Below, piece after piece: positions 1-9,979 of a stretch of DNA of 64,000 bases. The position numbers and the translations under genes were made by a program. The notes beneath the pieces are model-generated. The model had not been told where the DNA came from. It worked only from the letters and a program-made list of their open reading frames with translations, and did not search any database. Source of the stretch: Gliomastix tumulicola (lineage: Eukaryota > Ascomycota > Sordariomycetes > Hypocreales > Bionectriaceae). The stretch is from positions 1,860,001 to 1,924,000 of the forward strand of contig BCHX01000001.1 in the NCBI GenBank assembly GCA_001599755.1, given 5' to 3'. The number at the start of each line of letters is the position of its first letter. Position 1 is the first letter of the stretch.

Positions 1-735
1 AACAGTCAACCTCAGACAGAAGAAAATACGAACAGTACGTCGCCGCGGGCTCATGCCAGTCAGCAGTCACAGACCGAATCCTCCATCAGCCCTTCCGATA
101 ATGCTATTTCCGACGAAACCGGTAAATTTGTGTTATCGACGGCCCAGGATACGTCAGTAGATAACTCTGATGGGAACCATAAAACTACCGTACGACATAA
201 TGCTCTCTCATTTTTGGATGAAAGAGAGTCACGGTCGAGAGACTAGGCAGACTAGGAGCTATCAGCATGGGAGGTACGAAACCAGTCGATCATTAATGGA
301 GGACACTATATCAGCTGCACCAGTTTTACATCAGCACGAAATCGTGGGGAGCATTGCTTCACTAGCCCACGTTTGGCACTGGTTCCTTCCTCACTGTGAC
401 ACAGGCATTGGTACAATGGATGTGGTAGAGAATCCCTAGTAATAAAACAGTATGGCGGGAAGGAATTCCAGTAAGGTTAATAATACTAAACATGGACCTC
501 TTACTTTACCTCCATCCGAGCAAGCTCTTAAAAAATAAAGACGGGAGACATCTCGGGCCTGTCCAGTATCCTACCCTATAGTAGGACCAGGTCGGTTAAA
601 CCTTGGTGCAGTTGCTCAGTACTACTCGACCCCTCATTGCCCCGCTCCCGCTTCGGCAGTGACGTCGTCGGCTCACTAGCTTGGAGAGAAGAGGCTCTAA
701 AGACACGGCATTCAAAGAGGACATCGTTTTCAATC
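1..735. other. No supported gene
   Basis: Only short, overlapping open frames are present, none with a recognisable motif or intron pattern. I see no RNA gene or mobile-element end here. Confidence 0.4.
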
Positions 736-1550
736 ATGGATATACAGGCAGCAAAGCGTATTGTCAAAAGTTTCCTCAGAGGGCTTCCTCAAGGGGAGGC
801 TGATTGGGAAAACAGCTGGCCGTCTACAAATGATCAGATCAAACAGCTCATCAATGAGCTCACGCTTTCAAACCTCGGTTGCGAGCAACGCGTAGGAATG
901 AGTATAGCGAACATACTTGCAGAATACGCAAGAAAGATCTGTTCAGATTGGAAAGACTACTCATTTGCCATCGCAATATTCACGGCTGGATGCAGAGTGG
1001 CCGTCCCCATCCTCGGCATAGGAGAGGTCAACGGAATCATGCGCCAATGTATGAGCGGCACCGATGAGGTGCTGAGGGTGAAGAGAGCTGCCATGCCAAA
1101 GTATGCCATGATTTTGGACATACTTGGTAGAGGGGGGTTCGCACGCGCGTATGAGATACCGTGTCGACGTAGGTTTCCATCGCCGGCTGCAATGAGGCCA
1201 TGCTGACTACGTTTACAGGCAGGTCCTTTATACACAGCGCTCAAGCATTCACGCCTCAATGCTTCCAGATACTTCAGGACACATTGACAGGTCTGCACCC
1301 TGACATGACCCTCTATGTGCCACAGAAGCACCTCCCCTTGAGTCGCGAACTTCGCATCCAGAATTTATTAGCTAGATTGTTTGACGGCAAAATTGGAAGC
1401 CAGGGGATTATCGAAGATGGTCTGGCACCGTACTCACATGATACAGAGAGGCTGAGGGTCCGGCACAACGCCCTCGTTTTTCTTGTATCAAGACGATCTA
1501 ACGCTCTTGAGCACCTGGAGCTAAGGTCAACAACCTCTGCAACTCGTTAG
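736..1550 (+). CDS. Hypothetical protein, two exons
   Basis: Product not recognised. The reading frame starts at ATG 736. It is joined by a standard fungal intron at 1169-1218 (donor GTAGGT, branch GCTGAC, acceptor TTACAG), which restores one open frame of 254 residues across exons 736-1168 and 1219-1550. The N-terminal half looks helical and the C-terminal half is basic; I see no signal peptide or known motif. It converges with the minus-strand gene ending at 1561, leaving about 10 bases between them. The clean phase-1 splice is the main evidence that this is a real gene. Confidence 0.5.
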
Positions 1551-1560
1551 GAGTGCTACC

Positions 1561-2111
1561 TTATTGCAAGCGGAGGACCACCAGAAGGAAGTCAATGCGA
1601 TATTTCGTGGCTGTAATATCCATCCCCGTGAAGAACAAGACATCGTTGACAATCCAAGTCACACTCTGACAAGTATTCTGGCACTCCATATTGATATCAT
1701 AATTAGAACCGCCAAGATGTATGGCAAGCCCGATATGGCTTCGAGGGACCTCTAATGAGGCACCCTGGTTTAGCCGGAAAACTCGTGGGATGCGTTCTGG
1801 ATTCTTCATATCGCAGATGTCGTTCTTGTCCAAGCGTAAGCTCGCTGGCCAGTCAACAGCCAACTGCGTGCTGTTAGCAGAAGGCGGTGATGCGACGGGT
1901 AGCGGTCCTGTCTTACCTCTTCACGAAGGGTGATGGACAGTGTATCGCAAGATGCTGGGAGCCCAAAGTGAGAAAGGTGTGTCGTTGCTTCTCTTGGTTG
2001 TAGAATACGTATATCTTCCATCGCAGCAGTTCTCAACTCTTGGCATGATGGTGGTAGTGCCGAAAATTGGTAATAGCCTCCACCGGAGCTTGGTTCCGAT
2101 TGTCGACTCAT
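1561..2111 (-). CDS. Hypothetical protein, two exons
   Basis: Product not recognised. Exon 1 is 2111-1917 and exon 2 is 1863-1561. The 53-nt intron (GTAAGA donor, GCTAAC branch, CACGCAG acceptor) joins in phase 0 and gives 165 residues. The C-terminal exon has a beta-rich composition without a signature I can name. The ATG at 2111 is the first after an in-frame stop; an upstream exon cannot be excluded because the frame stays open for about 20 codons before it. It converges with the gene at 736-1550. Confidence 0.45.
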
Positions 2112-2677
2112 TCCGAGCTTTGAGATAACAGCCTTTCCAAACCGTGGAGGATGACGCAATATGTGACATACGAAGATAGATCAAGAGAGATCTTTCTCCA
2201 TGATGAAAAATATGATGTGGCGTCAAAAACGGGCAGTGGCTCCGGCGCGCGATGATCTCTAGACCAAGGACCTGTGATAGAATTAGCTTGATTGCCACGG
2301 CGAGACTCATGAGTGACGGTTGGATCGGTGGAGAGAATACCTGCTAGCGACAATGGCGGGGTCCGGCTGGGAATTAGTATTTTCCGCATATGGCATGTTG
2401 CACTTCCAACGCGGGGTCGCCCGTGAAGCAAGTCATCCTCCCATACATCAGCAACCCTGCTACGATGGAAATGAACTTACGACAACATATTCTTCACCTA
2501 TCAAATCAAAAAAGGCGCGGCTGGATAGCCAGAGGAGTTCCACCCCATGACTGTGAAAGCGTCGCGGAGCACTCATGTGCGGCAGCCAATTACTGCGTCC
2601 TATACGCCCCCGAAGTACCTCAGCCTACCCTTGTAAATGAACAAAGACTGACTCATGTTAGGCATGGCGTTCTAGAG

Positions 2678-3077
2678 CTATGGAGATTGCACTCGTACAT
2701 GACCTTGATGAAAGACAGTGTAGCGTGATCTATGAAGATTCAAAGCTTGGACGACATAGGAGTTTGGACCCAGGCCAAGTGTAATCATGTTGACACAAGC
2801 GAGGAATGCGCAGTTCTTTTCGATTTGCTGTAGGTTCAATTCCTGAAATGGTTGGAAAGCAAGGATGACATTGGTGAGAATAAAGATAAGTAATATAAGC
2901 AACAGCCTCAAGCCTTGTCATGCTGTCCCATTGCTGTCGTTTAATGAATAATGGATACTTGAGGCGGCGCCGATAAACTGCCTTGAAATTTGGAAAGTTG
3001 CGAGCAAGAACGATAAAGATTGCCAGGCAGGCAAGGAAAATACCCAAGGCAGTTAAAAACCACTGATTAAAATCCAT
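2678..3077 (-). pseudogene. Ferric-reductase-like N-terminal fragment, frameshifted
   Basis: From ATG 3077 the frame encodes an N-terminal hydrophobic segment (residues about 8-26) and a basic stretch ending near LKYPLFIKRQQ. At about 2905-2912 the sense moves to another frame, which gives a second transmembrane segment (LLLILLIFILTNVILAF) and a stretch resembling the heme-binding region of fungal ferric reductases (pattern around NMITLGLGP, then FHQ). Coding potential is lost near 2680 and no FAD/NAD domain follows. No intron explains the frame change. The family assignment rests on remembered pattern similarity, so it is tentative. It reads as a decayed remnant, or a partial gene with a one-base error. 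Confidence 0.4.
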
Positions 3078-3177
3078 GCTTCAATAGAGGTCTGAATGAT
3101 AGAATGCCAGAGATAAAGTGAGAGAACTTATGCGAGAAAGCAATGGATTATATGTTAAACAAGTTGATTTATATTAA

Positions 3178-4140
3178 ATGATTAATCTTAGTGGTCTTGT
3201 CGAAGGTCCGAGGCCCCGTGTACGAGGCAAAGCAGCGCTTGCCCAGCCCGCCGTCAGCAAAGCCTGTCCAAGAGGAAGCAATCCCAATCATCATCGAGGT
3301 ACGCGGCCAAGTCATCTTCCTCGACCGCCCCACTGGAAGGCGAATAAAGGGCAGACGCCTGCCCCGCCTAAGATGAAATGCTGACTAATAGCGATGAAAA
3401 TCTTCCTTATGACTAAGCAACTACCATCTCCGCACCCATCACAGGGGTCATCAGTGAATCTACCAGCCTTTGCCCTTCAATTGCCGCCGACGTTAATTAC
3501 ACTTTCCGCCCAGACGCCAACAGATAAGAGGGCTAAGGCTCATGGATCATCTGCGCAAGCCGGCACGGAGATCTGCTAATATTCTGCCACTCACGTTCTT
3601 GGCTGAGAGATACTTAGACCAGCGTCTCAAGCGATGTTACTTCAATGTTGAACTCACGACTAAACGACTTATCTCGCCAGCTTGCTTCCATGATTTCTTG
3701 AGTGGTTACCAAGCATTCTGTGTGTTGACGCTCACTTCCCTGGTATCTGAAACTCGCAGGTCAACAACCTAGCTTCCCTTCTTGAATCAGCCTTGCCAAA
3801 GATTCTTACCCTCCCCAATGAATTCTGCGAGGCGCTTCAGGCATTGAAACTCAACCTCAAGGCCTTCACGCAAGGGGTCCTAACCCAGCTGTTAAGTGAC
3901 AAGTAAGGCCGAATCCCATGACCTCGAGCATCTACAGGTGATGTGGGGGATGTCGGTAACAAGGGAAAGCATGATCTAAATAATATAAGACCATACCGCC
4001 ACCGCTTTAAATGGTGATTGATCATCCACACAGCACTTATAATGTCTCGCTACGAGAAAGCCCTGCCAGAGATCCCCTCGGTCAAGACCTTTGCCAATAT
4101 ACCTATCATGGAATCTTGCCCCACCGCCCAAACAATCACG
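3178..4140 (+). other. Degenerate coding-like stretch
   Basis: Short blocks that look translated occur in alternating frames (for example about 3190-3376, 3542-3770 and 3760-3905), separated by stops and frame changes. No intron set I tried joins them. This resembles a decayed gene or element, but no family is recognisable. Confidence 0.25.
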
Positions 4141-4141
4141 C

Positions 4142-4420
4142 CACTGCTCCGAAACCCTTCAAAAGCTCCGGGATGACAACAGAATGCTCAGACTGGCACT
4201 AGCGGAGCGCGACCTGGAGCTCTCCTTGATTTGACGATCGTACGACACCAATGAGAAACTCTGGGATGAGCATGCTAAGCAGCAAGCCCAGTTTTTTGGG
4301 ACTCTAAGGGGCGTAATTGAGGACCACCAGAGGTCGACGAACCAACTGTACGAGGCACAGACGGATCATGGCATGGATTACAATCCGGAGAGCGTGTTCA
4401 CGGATAGTGAGAATGATTAG
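4142..4420 (+). pseudogene. Coiled-coil protein remnant with in-frame TGA
   Basis: One frame ending at TAG 4418-4420 reads as a charged, coiled-coil-like segment (LQKLRDDNRMLRLALAERD, later a second helical block and an acidic tail). It is interrupted only by TGA at 4232-4234, immediately before CGA, as expected from a C-to-T change of an Arg codon. The 5' part is not recoverable in a single frame. Family unknown. Confidence 0.35.
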
Positions 4421-4540
4421 CTTTCGACACTAATCTAAGTAGTCTTGAAGGTTTAAAATAAAACTCGCACCCAATGTATAAAAATGTACCCATTGCCATC
4501 CTCCCCCATGTGCCTCGCCAAATTCATCTAATTGACCTAG

Positions 4541-4771
4541 ATGACGCTCGTCAAAGTCTCCCTCGTTCTAGCCAGTGCGTACGCTGTGGCAAAACTGTAA
4601 GAAGCTCCATGTCTAACTGCGAGAAATCGGCTCATTCTTCCCAGCTGCGATAAGCTCGAGTCTCCTGAGAAAAGGGATCACTCGGCGTATCGGCGTACTT
4701 CCCATTCTAGCCACAGGTCTGAGAGAGAGAGAGAGAGATCCAGAGATCGGCGATACAGGACTCGCGAATGA
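4541..4771 (+). CDS. Possible small secreted Arg-rich protein, two exons
   Basis: ATG 4541 opens a short signal-peptide-like start (MTLVKVSLVLASAYAVA). A textbook 48-nt intron at 4597-4644 (GTAAGA, CTAAC branch, CCCAG) leads to a hydrophilic tail with an Arg/Glu/Ser-rich run encoded by a GA microsatellite, stopping at 4771. The total is 60 residues. The competing reading in a neighbouring frame gives a CVRCGK zinc-knuckle-like start, but it hits a stop after the same splice. The intron is convincing; the product is not identified. Confidence 0.3.
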
Positions 4772-4975
4772 GGGCATGGGCAAGGCATCATGGGTGGGTG
4801 GGAAATGGCTAGCAACGCTATATGGAGAGTCAGATGTTGGTTCGTCGAGGGGAGGTGATTTAATTTGAGTGATTTGTTTTAGATAGTAGTTATGATATTA
4901 CCTATAGTAGCGCAACGCCCCGAGGAAGTATGTTCAATTCACTTGTTAACTCGCAATTATTCATTATAATAGAAT

Positions 4976-5351
4976 ATGGCTATTGGTTGTAAAATAATCA
5001 GTTCACCATACTACTACACTGTGGAGGGAGTCTTTGTGGAGATGAACATCGACTCCAACAGTTCCCAAACACTTCGGTCCTACACCGACGCTAAGGGATT
5101 AGCCAGGACACAACCGCATCCAGCTCAGATTTTTCGTGGGACAAAACCCGCCAGCACCGTGGATGACACTTAAAGTAGATTTCGTCATTGATGATCAAGG
5201 TCACCATCTCACCATTCTCGAGTTTAGCGATTCGACATATCAAATAAACCACATATCCCTCCCTGTGATAACGTTAACAGTGGCAGAGGACCTAGGCCAG
5301 GACGTCGAGATGCTCGACATCAGTAGCCTCAGCATTGACAAGGAAAATTAA
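4976..5351 (+). other. Possible broken small gene
   Basis: Two coding-like frames meet near 5136-5160 with a one-base frame change and no intron. The downstream part (about 5160-5351) is an acidic, beta-like segment ending in a Lys-Glu-Asn tail. No family is recognised; it may be noise. Confidence 0.2.
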
Positions 5352-5556
5352 CAGACACTCCATGGCCAGGGCTTTGTTCCTAGTTAGCTCGCTAAAGGGG
5401 ATGAATTTAATATTAAATACTTGTTCTAATCATGTGCCCCCCTTCGACCCGACAGTCTGGTCCTCACACCACCACAAAACCAAACAAGGCAAAAGAGCCT
5501 ATCAGCTGACAGATTCAGTATTAACGCCCGTCCTTAAGCGCTGTGGCTTTTCTCGC

Positions 5557-6064
5557 TTAAGAAAGACAGGCCCACCAGCGTCGCTTTCTCACTTCCAAGA
5601 TATCCACGGCTGACCAACTCATGATTTCTTTACCATCTATAACGATATACCTACTCATATTTTGCCCTTTTTGGTATGGCCCATCACACCATTGAACATT
5701 GTTGTAAAGAATGTCCGGTCTAATGCAATGCGGATGAACCAACACAAGATCGTTTCCCTCCATATGGTTCCTCACAAAGTAGGAGTCCTCTCGAGGCCCG
5801 TATAGGTTAAGGTAGTACTTCCCACGAGCTTCGACCAGAGAAAAATAGAAGTCCTCTATTGACAGCCCTCGGAGTCGCCGACCAGTAGAGCTATGGAGCG
5901 ATATGCCGTGGCGATGCCTCACTAAGAGGGGCGACTCCAACTGTAGCACAAGTCAGTAGCAATACCATTCTCCAAGTGACTGGGAAGTATCTTACACACC
6001 CGTAGCAGATGATGTCCGGACCCATTCTCGTTGGCTCGAGAGGTTTGATGAAGGTGCCAGACAT
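5557..6064 (-). CDS. Hypothetical protein, two exons
   Basis: Exon 1 is 6064-5996 and exon 2 is 5940-5557. The 55-nt intron has GTAAGA, a CTACTGAC-type branch and CTACAG. The spliced frame gives about 150 residues, with an N-terminal Pro/Gly-rich segment followed by an alpha/beta-looking region rich in aromatic residues. The start is uncertain because the frame is open for about 20 codons upstream of the chosen ATG. No domain is recognised. Confidence 0.4.
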
Positions 6065-6342
6065 CCCAGGGAGAGGAAGCAAGTTATAGTTGCGGAGACA
6101 GTGGTTAATCTTGATGCTTAATTATCGTCGCCGTCCTGAGTGCACAGTGGCTGGCTCTCGGCTCCCCGTGTCATCGTTGGCACATACTGCACAACTCACG
6201 CGATGTCCTCAGGAAATTCACATTGAGTGCTTTTGCTTTTCAACATCTAGCTGTTATGACTCTGACCCTCTCCCATCGCTCAACCCGTCAATCAGACGAT
6301 CAGCCGTCCTCCAGTAAGCCTACCACCACCAAGTTGTGCCCA

Positions 6343-6717
6343 TCATCCTCCTTCTTCCTGTGTGCGCTCGGGATTGTACCTTCTAGCTGCGCGAGTCAAA
6401 GGTCCAGAGGTTGATAGAGACCGATACGGATTCGGAGGAACGTAGTCGCCATCCGAGTCATCGTCATAGTCGGTTTCTTGTATGGCTCGCCATTCACACC
6501 CGCTTCTCCTCTCTTGTAAAATGCAGTTCGAACAGGTATTCTGGAACTCATTGACGGCTGCCACGCATGGGATACCCTCATCATGGCACCTCGAGCATGG
6601 GTATGGCATAGGGTCGCCCCAAGCGAGGCAGTTCATTGCCTCTGCTGTGTCTCGATTTCTGGCTCGGAGGTCGTGAAGGAAGCAAGAGGGGGCGAGTTCG
6701 GACCGTTGTAGGGCCAT
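6343..6717 (-). CDS. Small cysteine-cluster protein (DUF3716-like)
   Basis: A 124-residue frame from ATG 6717. Residues about 40-75 carry CSRC, then a Cys ten residues later, then CSNC and a final Cys, a spacing resembling the short fungal Cys-cluster domain DUF3716. An acidic Asp run follows, then a basic tail. DUF3716 proteins are of unknown function and common in gene-poor fungal regions. The assignment is by pattern only. Further exons upstream are possible. Confidence 0.45.
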   Translation of the reverse strand: MALQRSELAPSCFLHDLRARNRDTAEAMNCLAWGDPMPYPCSRCHDEGIPCVAAVNEFQNTCSNCILQERRSGCEWRAIQETDYDDDSDGDYVPPNPYRSLSTSGPLTRAARRYNPERTQEEGG

Positions 6718-7102
6718 CGAATTATTGCTGGGTGAAAAGCCTCTTGACGACGGCTTAGAATCCTAAACTGATCCATCGTGATATGATGATTCCAATCTCG
6801 AAGTTGTCGTAACAAACTTCTTGCAGGAAGATGGTGAAGAACTCGTTGATTTCCTCGGCGTAGAACTTCATTGTGCGACAGAGCAAACAAAAGATGCGAT
6901 GGAAATTTACCTACCAACCCTGCTCTACATGAGTGTACTCAAGCAGATATGAAGCCATGTGAAGCCCCCTCCTACTGAATAGTGACCCTGGGATTTTATT
7001 TTAATCATTTAATCTGGGCGGCTAACATCACCGAGGGCGCGTAGATTCAACACGTCAATTCTTAGGTATTTAATTTAGACCGTCGACAAATGTCAATTAC
7101 GG

Positions 7103-7110
7103 ATATAAAA
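7103..7110 (+). promoter_or_regulatory. TATA box
   Basis: The sequence TATAAAA lies about 70 bases before ATG 7178, a typical fungal core-promoter spacing. Confidence 0.4.
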
Positions 7111-7177
7111 GTCTGTTCGGGCAACGGCATATCTTGATTTCGCCAGACTCAATCGAATTACCGCCACACAAAGCATC

Positions 7178-7576
7178 ATGGGCCGCATGCACTCTCCCGC
7201 CTATTCCTTCAGCACCTACATGCTGACCCAAATGCACACGGAATATTGCTACCTCAAAGCAAAGCATTGTGCTAGCCTCCTCGACGATTTTGAGATTGGT
7301 GATCTGTTAGATATCATTAGCAATCTATTCGATCATGCAGATCATCTGCAAAACGAACTTGAAGCAGTACATGGTAAGTCCGAAGGCCTGTTCTGGTTTC
7401 TCTTGTTTTGTCCTTTTTAAAAGTGCAAAATAAGGGGAAAAGAAAGGATAGAAGAAAGGGGGAAAAGCTAAGACAAATACATATAGTAGAGCGCAGTGGG
7501 AGATTGCAAGAGCACTAACATCAATCAACGGACGCATTTAGCCCCGACCATCGTGGAAGATACAAGGCTCCCTTAG
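7178..7576 (+). CDS. Small hypothetical protein, two exons
   Basis: Exons are 7178-7373 and 7542-7576. The 168-nt intron has donor GTAAGT, branch CACTAAC and acceptor TTTAG. The 76-residue product begins with an aromatic/Met-rich stretch and continues as an acidic helix. No signature is recognised. A TATA box sits upstream. A different acceptor about 35 bases further on could change the C-terminus. Confidence 0.4.
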
Positions 7577-7815
7577 CAATGGCGGGGATGCGCAGAGAAG
7601 GAAGGGATAGTTGGGGAGGAAAGAGAAGCGTGGTGGATGAGTGAGCAATCGAGTACTTAGACACCCATCGCTTACAGTATAATATTGCCATGCTTTGTTC
7701 TCGCATCGTTCTGCCCCTTCTCATACAGTCTGAAGTAGTCGCAATTCCATCGTGATTTAGGATTTTGGGAGCGTGAGACGCTCTTCGATCTTGGCCGTTC
7801 TGCGACTTGATCAGG

Positions 7816-8408
7816 ATGAAAAGTGGAGGTCCGCCCAATGGGGACGAGATCGCGGAGTGGTATTACCTAATCCGAGAACCCACAATGACGAACAGCCCTT
7901 TTTTCCTCAACCTGCGATATTTCTGCCCAATGTCGTCCAGGGATTACATTCTCACCAACATCGAGAGTATTGCGGCCCGCGTCATGGAAGCCCACCTTGG
8001 AGCTGTACTATGAACCTCCCGCCTCACTATCATCCAGCGCAAAGGAACATATACCTCTCCTTGCCCATTTTTCGATCCGAATGCCGCTCTTAAGAGCTCA
8101 CATGGTTAGTCTCCCAAAGGGAAATTCAAGACGCTAGCATCTCTGACGCGACGTACAGTTCCAGATAGAACCGCCGGACGACTCCGTCGACTTCGATGAC
8201 CATCCTGGAAAAACCCCTTGGGTAATAAAAGGAGACAATCAAACATTACATTGGCGACGGTGTCTGGTGAAAGTCTACGAGAGGGACGAAAATGGGGAAC
8301 GTCAATGTACAGAGAGCCTTGACATTTGCGACGGGAAGGGAAAAGTCCCAAAGGGTATTGAGATCCATCTAGGAGGCATCTCGGGCCTCTGGAAAGAAAC
8401 ACCGTGAC
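7816..8408 (+). CDS. Hypothetical protein with one frame break
   Basis: From ATG 7816 one frame runs with good coding character to about 7996, where the sense continues one frame over (LELYYEPPASL). A clear intron at about 8105-8159 (GTTAGT donor, CTGAC branch, CGTACAG acceptor) follows, then a final exon of roughly 80 residues to TGA 8406-8408. The last exon is rich in charged residues with a Trp/Gly-containing end. The one-base break at about 7996 is either an indel, a sequencing error or an intron I could not place. It converges with the minus-strand gene ending at 8420. Function unknown. Confidence 0.4.
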
Positions 8409-8419
8409 AGCATGAACCG

Positions 8420-9433
8420 TCATTCATACAACTTGTGTCTGATCAGCGTCCCTTCGACCAGGCCCATCAACAGAGACAGTTGGGCTCCCTCAGCAGCCTG
8501 ATGAGGAATCGCCATCCATACACTGCGTGTGCGCTTCACCCGATTCTTTAGATCGTTTTTATACCCAGAGTTCGCCACTATTGCGTCGTATATCTCAGCA
8601 CTGAAGTTTTTCTGCAAAGCCTCGTAACGACAACCGCGAAACACGAATCTCGGGTCTGGCACCACCTCAAGATCGGAACCAGGGAGGCAAATGTATCGAA
8701 GACCGTCTATTGTCTCTGTTTCGATATCGAATATTTTCAAAGCCAAGGAGGAGACCTTATGCTCAACAATATCCAACGTCATTTGGCAACCGAAATCGGT
8801 GGGCAGATTTGGAAATGACATGGCGATAGACGCAGCTATACCAGATTCGTGCGTCGAGTCGGGTACGCGCTTGATCGCGTTGGAGAGCGATGGAAAGAGA
8901 CGTGTAGCTTCGGAAAGGGAGGCATTCAAAAGCACGTGCCCGTACTCAGTGTCATGATCTATCGCCGGGGACGGCCGTGGTGGCTGGGCAGTCCTCGCAA
9001 GAGCTGTATCCATTGACGTAGGTTCTGGCGCGGACACTGAAAACCTGCTAAGCCGAGCAGGACATTCGCCTTTCAACCAACGGTCAGCTCGTTTTCGTAG
9101 TTGGTCGGCTGCAGCTGTTGACATGAGAGCTTGTGCGGCAACTTGGGATGCTATGGACCGTTGCATCTCGATAGGCTGCGCCTCCAACCTTCGAACTCTC
9201 TCGCGCAGGGTGCTCCGGCCCACGAAATGGCTTCGCATGCCAGCACCCATTTGGCTGGTGTGATATGCCAGCCATGCATATTTGCCATGTTGTGCGAAGA
9301 TATTTGTCGTAGTATCCAGTGGAGCGTCGCAGGCATCACGCCATGCTATCGCTAAGCTTTTGGGGCTTCGCTCTATAGTCCGGACGCGGTCAAACAGCCA
9401 CTCAGAGTCACTGTCGTTGCTGATGGCCTTCAT
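8420..9433 (-). CDS. Hypothetical protein, 337 residues
   Basis: A single uninterrupted frame from ATG 9433. The open frame extends eight codons further to a TTG, but ATG is preferred. The first third is helical and rich in Ala/Arg with a coiled-coil feel; a Pro/Thr-rich linker follows near residues 135-155; the C-terminal half looks alpha/beta. No motif, signal peptide or membrane segment is evident. The length and absence of stops in an otherwise decayed region suggest it is expressed or recently active. Confidence 0.5.
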   Translation of the reverse strand: MKAISNDSDSEWLFDRVRTIERSPKSLAIAWRDACDAPLDTTTNIFAQHGKYAWLAYHTSQMGAGMRSHFVGRSTLRERVRRLEAQPIEMQRSIASQVAAQALMSTAAADQLRKRADRWLKGECPARLSRFSVSAPEPTSMDTALARTAQPPRPSPAIDHDTEYGHVLLNASLSEATRLFPSLSNAIKRVPDSTHESGIAASIAMSFPNLPTDFGCQMTLDIVEHKVSSLALKIFDIETETIDGLRYICLPGSDLEVVPDPRFVFRGCRYEALQKNFSAEIYDAIVANSGYKNDLKNRVKRTRSVWMAIPHQAAEGAQLSLLMGLVEGTLIRHKLYE

Positions 9434-9892
9434 AACGCGGTAGGAAAGGTAGCTCAAAATTCTCCTTCAGGTAATGGGAAACGGATGCGCCTACACGATA
9501 TGAAAGAAAACCCTCAGCGATGCTAAGAAGGGAGGGGTAAGTGCCAACGAAGGATAAGCTGCAGGGGGTGCGGGGTTCGCAGCATGACAAACGCGGGTAA
9601 TGCAGCACGGGCCTATTTTTGAGGCGGATTGGCAGGGGTCCTTAGGGTAAACAGGGGTCTATAGAGGATAAGCAGGGGTTATGGAGATTAACAGAAGCCT
9701 TATGGAGGATACACAGGGGCAAGAGGGGTATCCAACATGAGGATTACTTAGGATTAGGACACCACGCCGCAGGATCCCCTCGAGACTCATGCATGATGCT
9801 GCCATCCTGTGTCACTCTCAAGCTTACCTACCATCTCGGAGCTAGGAACTCTGCCGCCAGACGATCCGGGTCAGAATAGACACATACACAAG
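9434..9892. repeat. Intergenic stretch with degenerate AGGGGT-type repeats
   Basis: Between about 9630 and 9740 a roughly 25-30-base motif (CAGGGGT followed by AT-rich GAGGATA) recurs imperfectly several times on the plus strand. The rest shows no gene. Confidence 0.3.
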
Positions 9893-9900
9893 TATAAATT
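9893..9900 (+). promoter_or_regulatory. TATA box
   Basis: TATAAATT lies about 85 bases before ATG 9980. Confidence 0.4.
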
Positions 9901-9979
9901 GGCCAGACTTGTACTCGTGAGCGGAAGTCTTGACGCTCCCAACGGACTCCCATAGATATCCTCCCTATTGAATACTACC

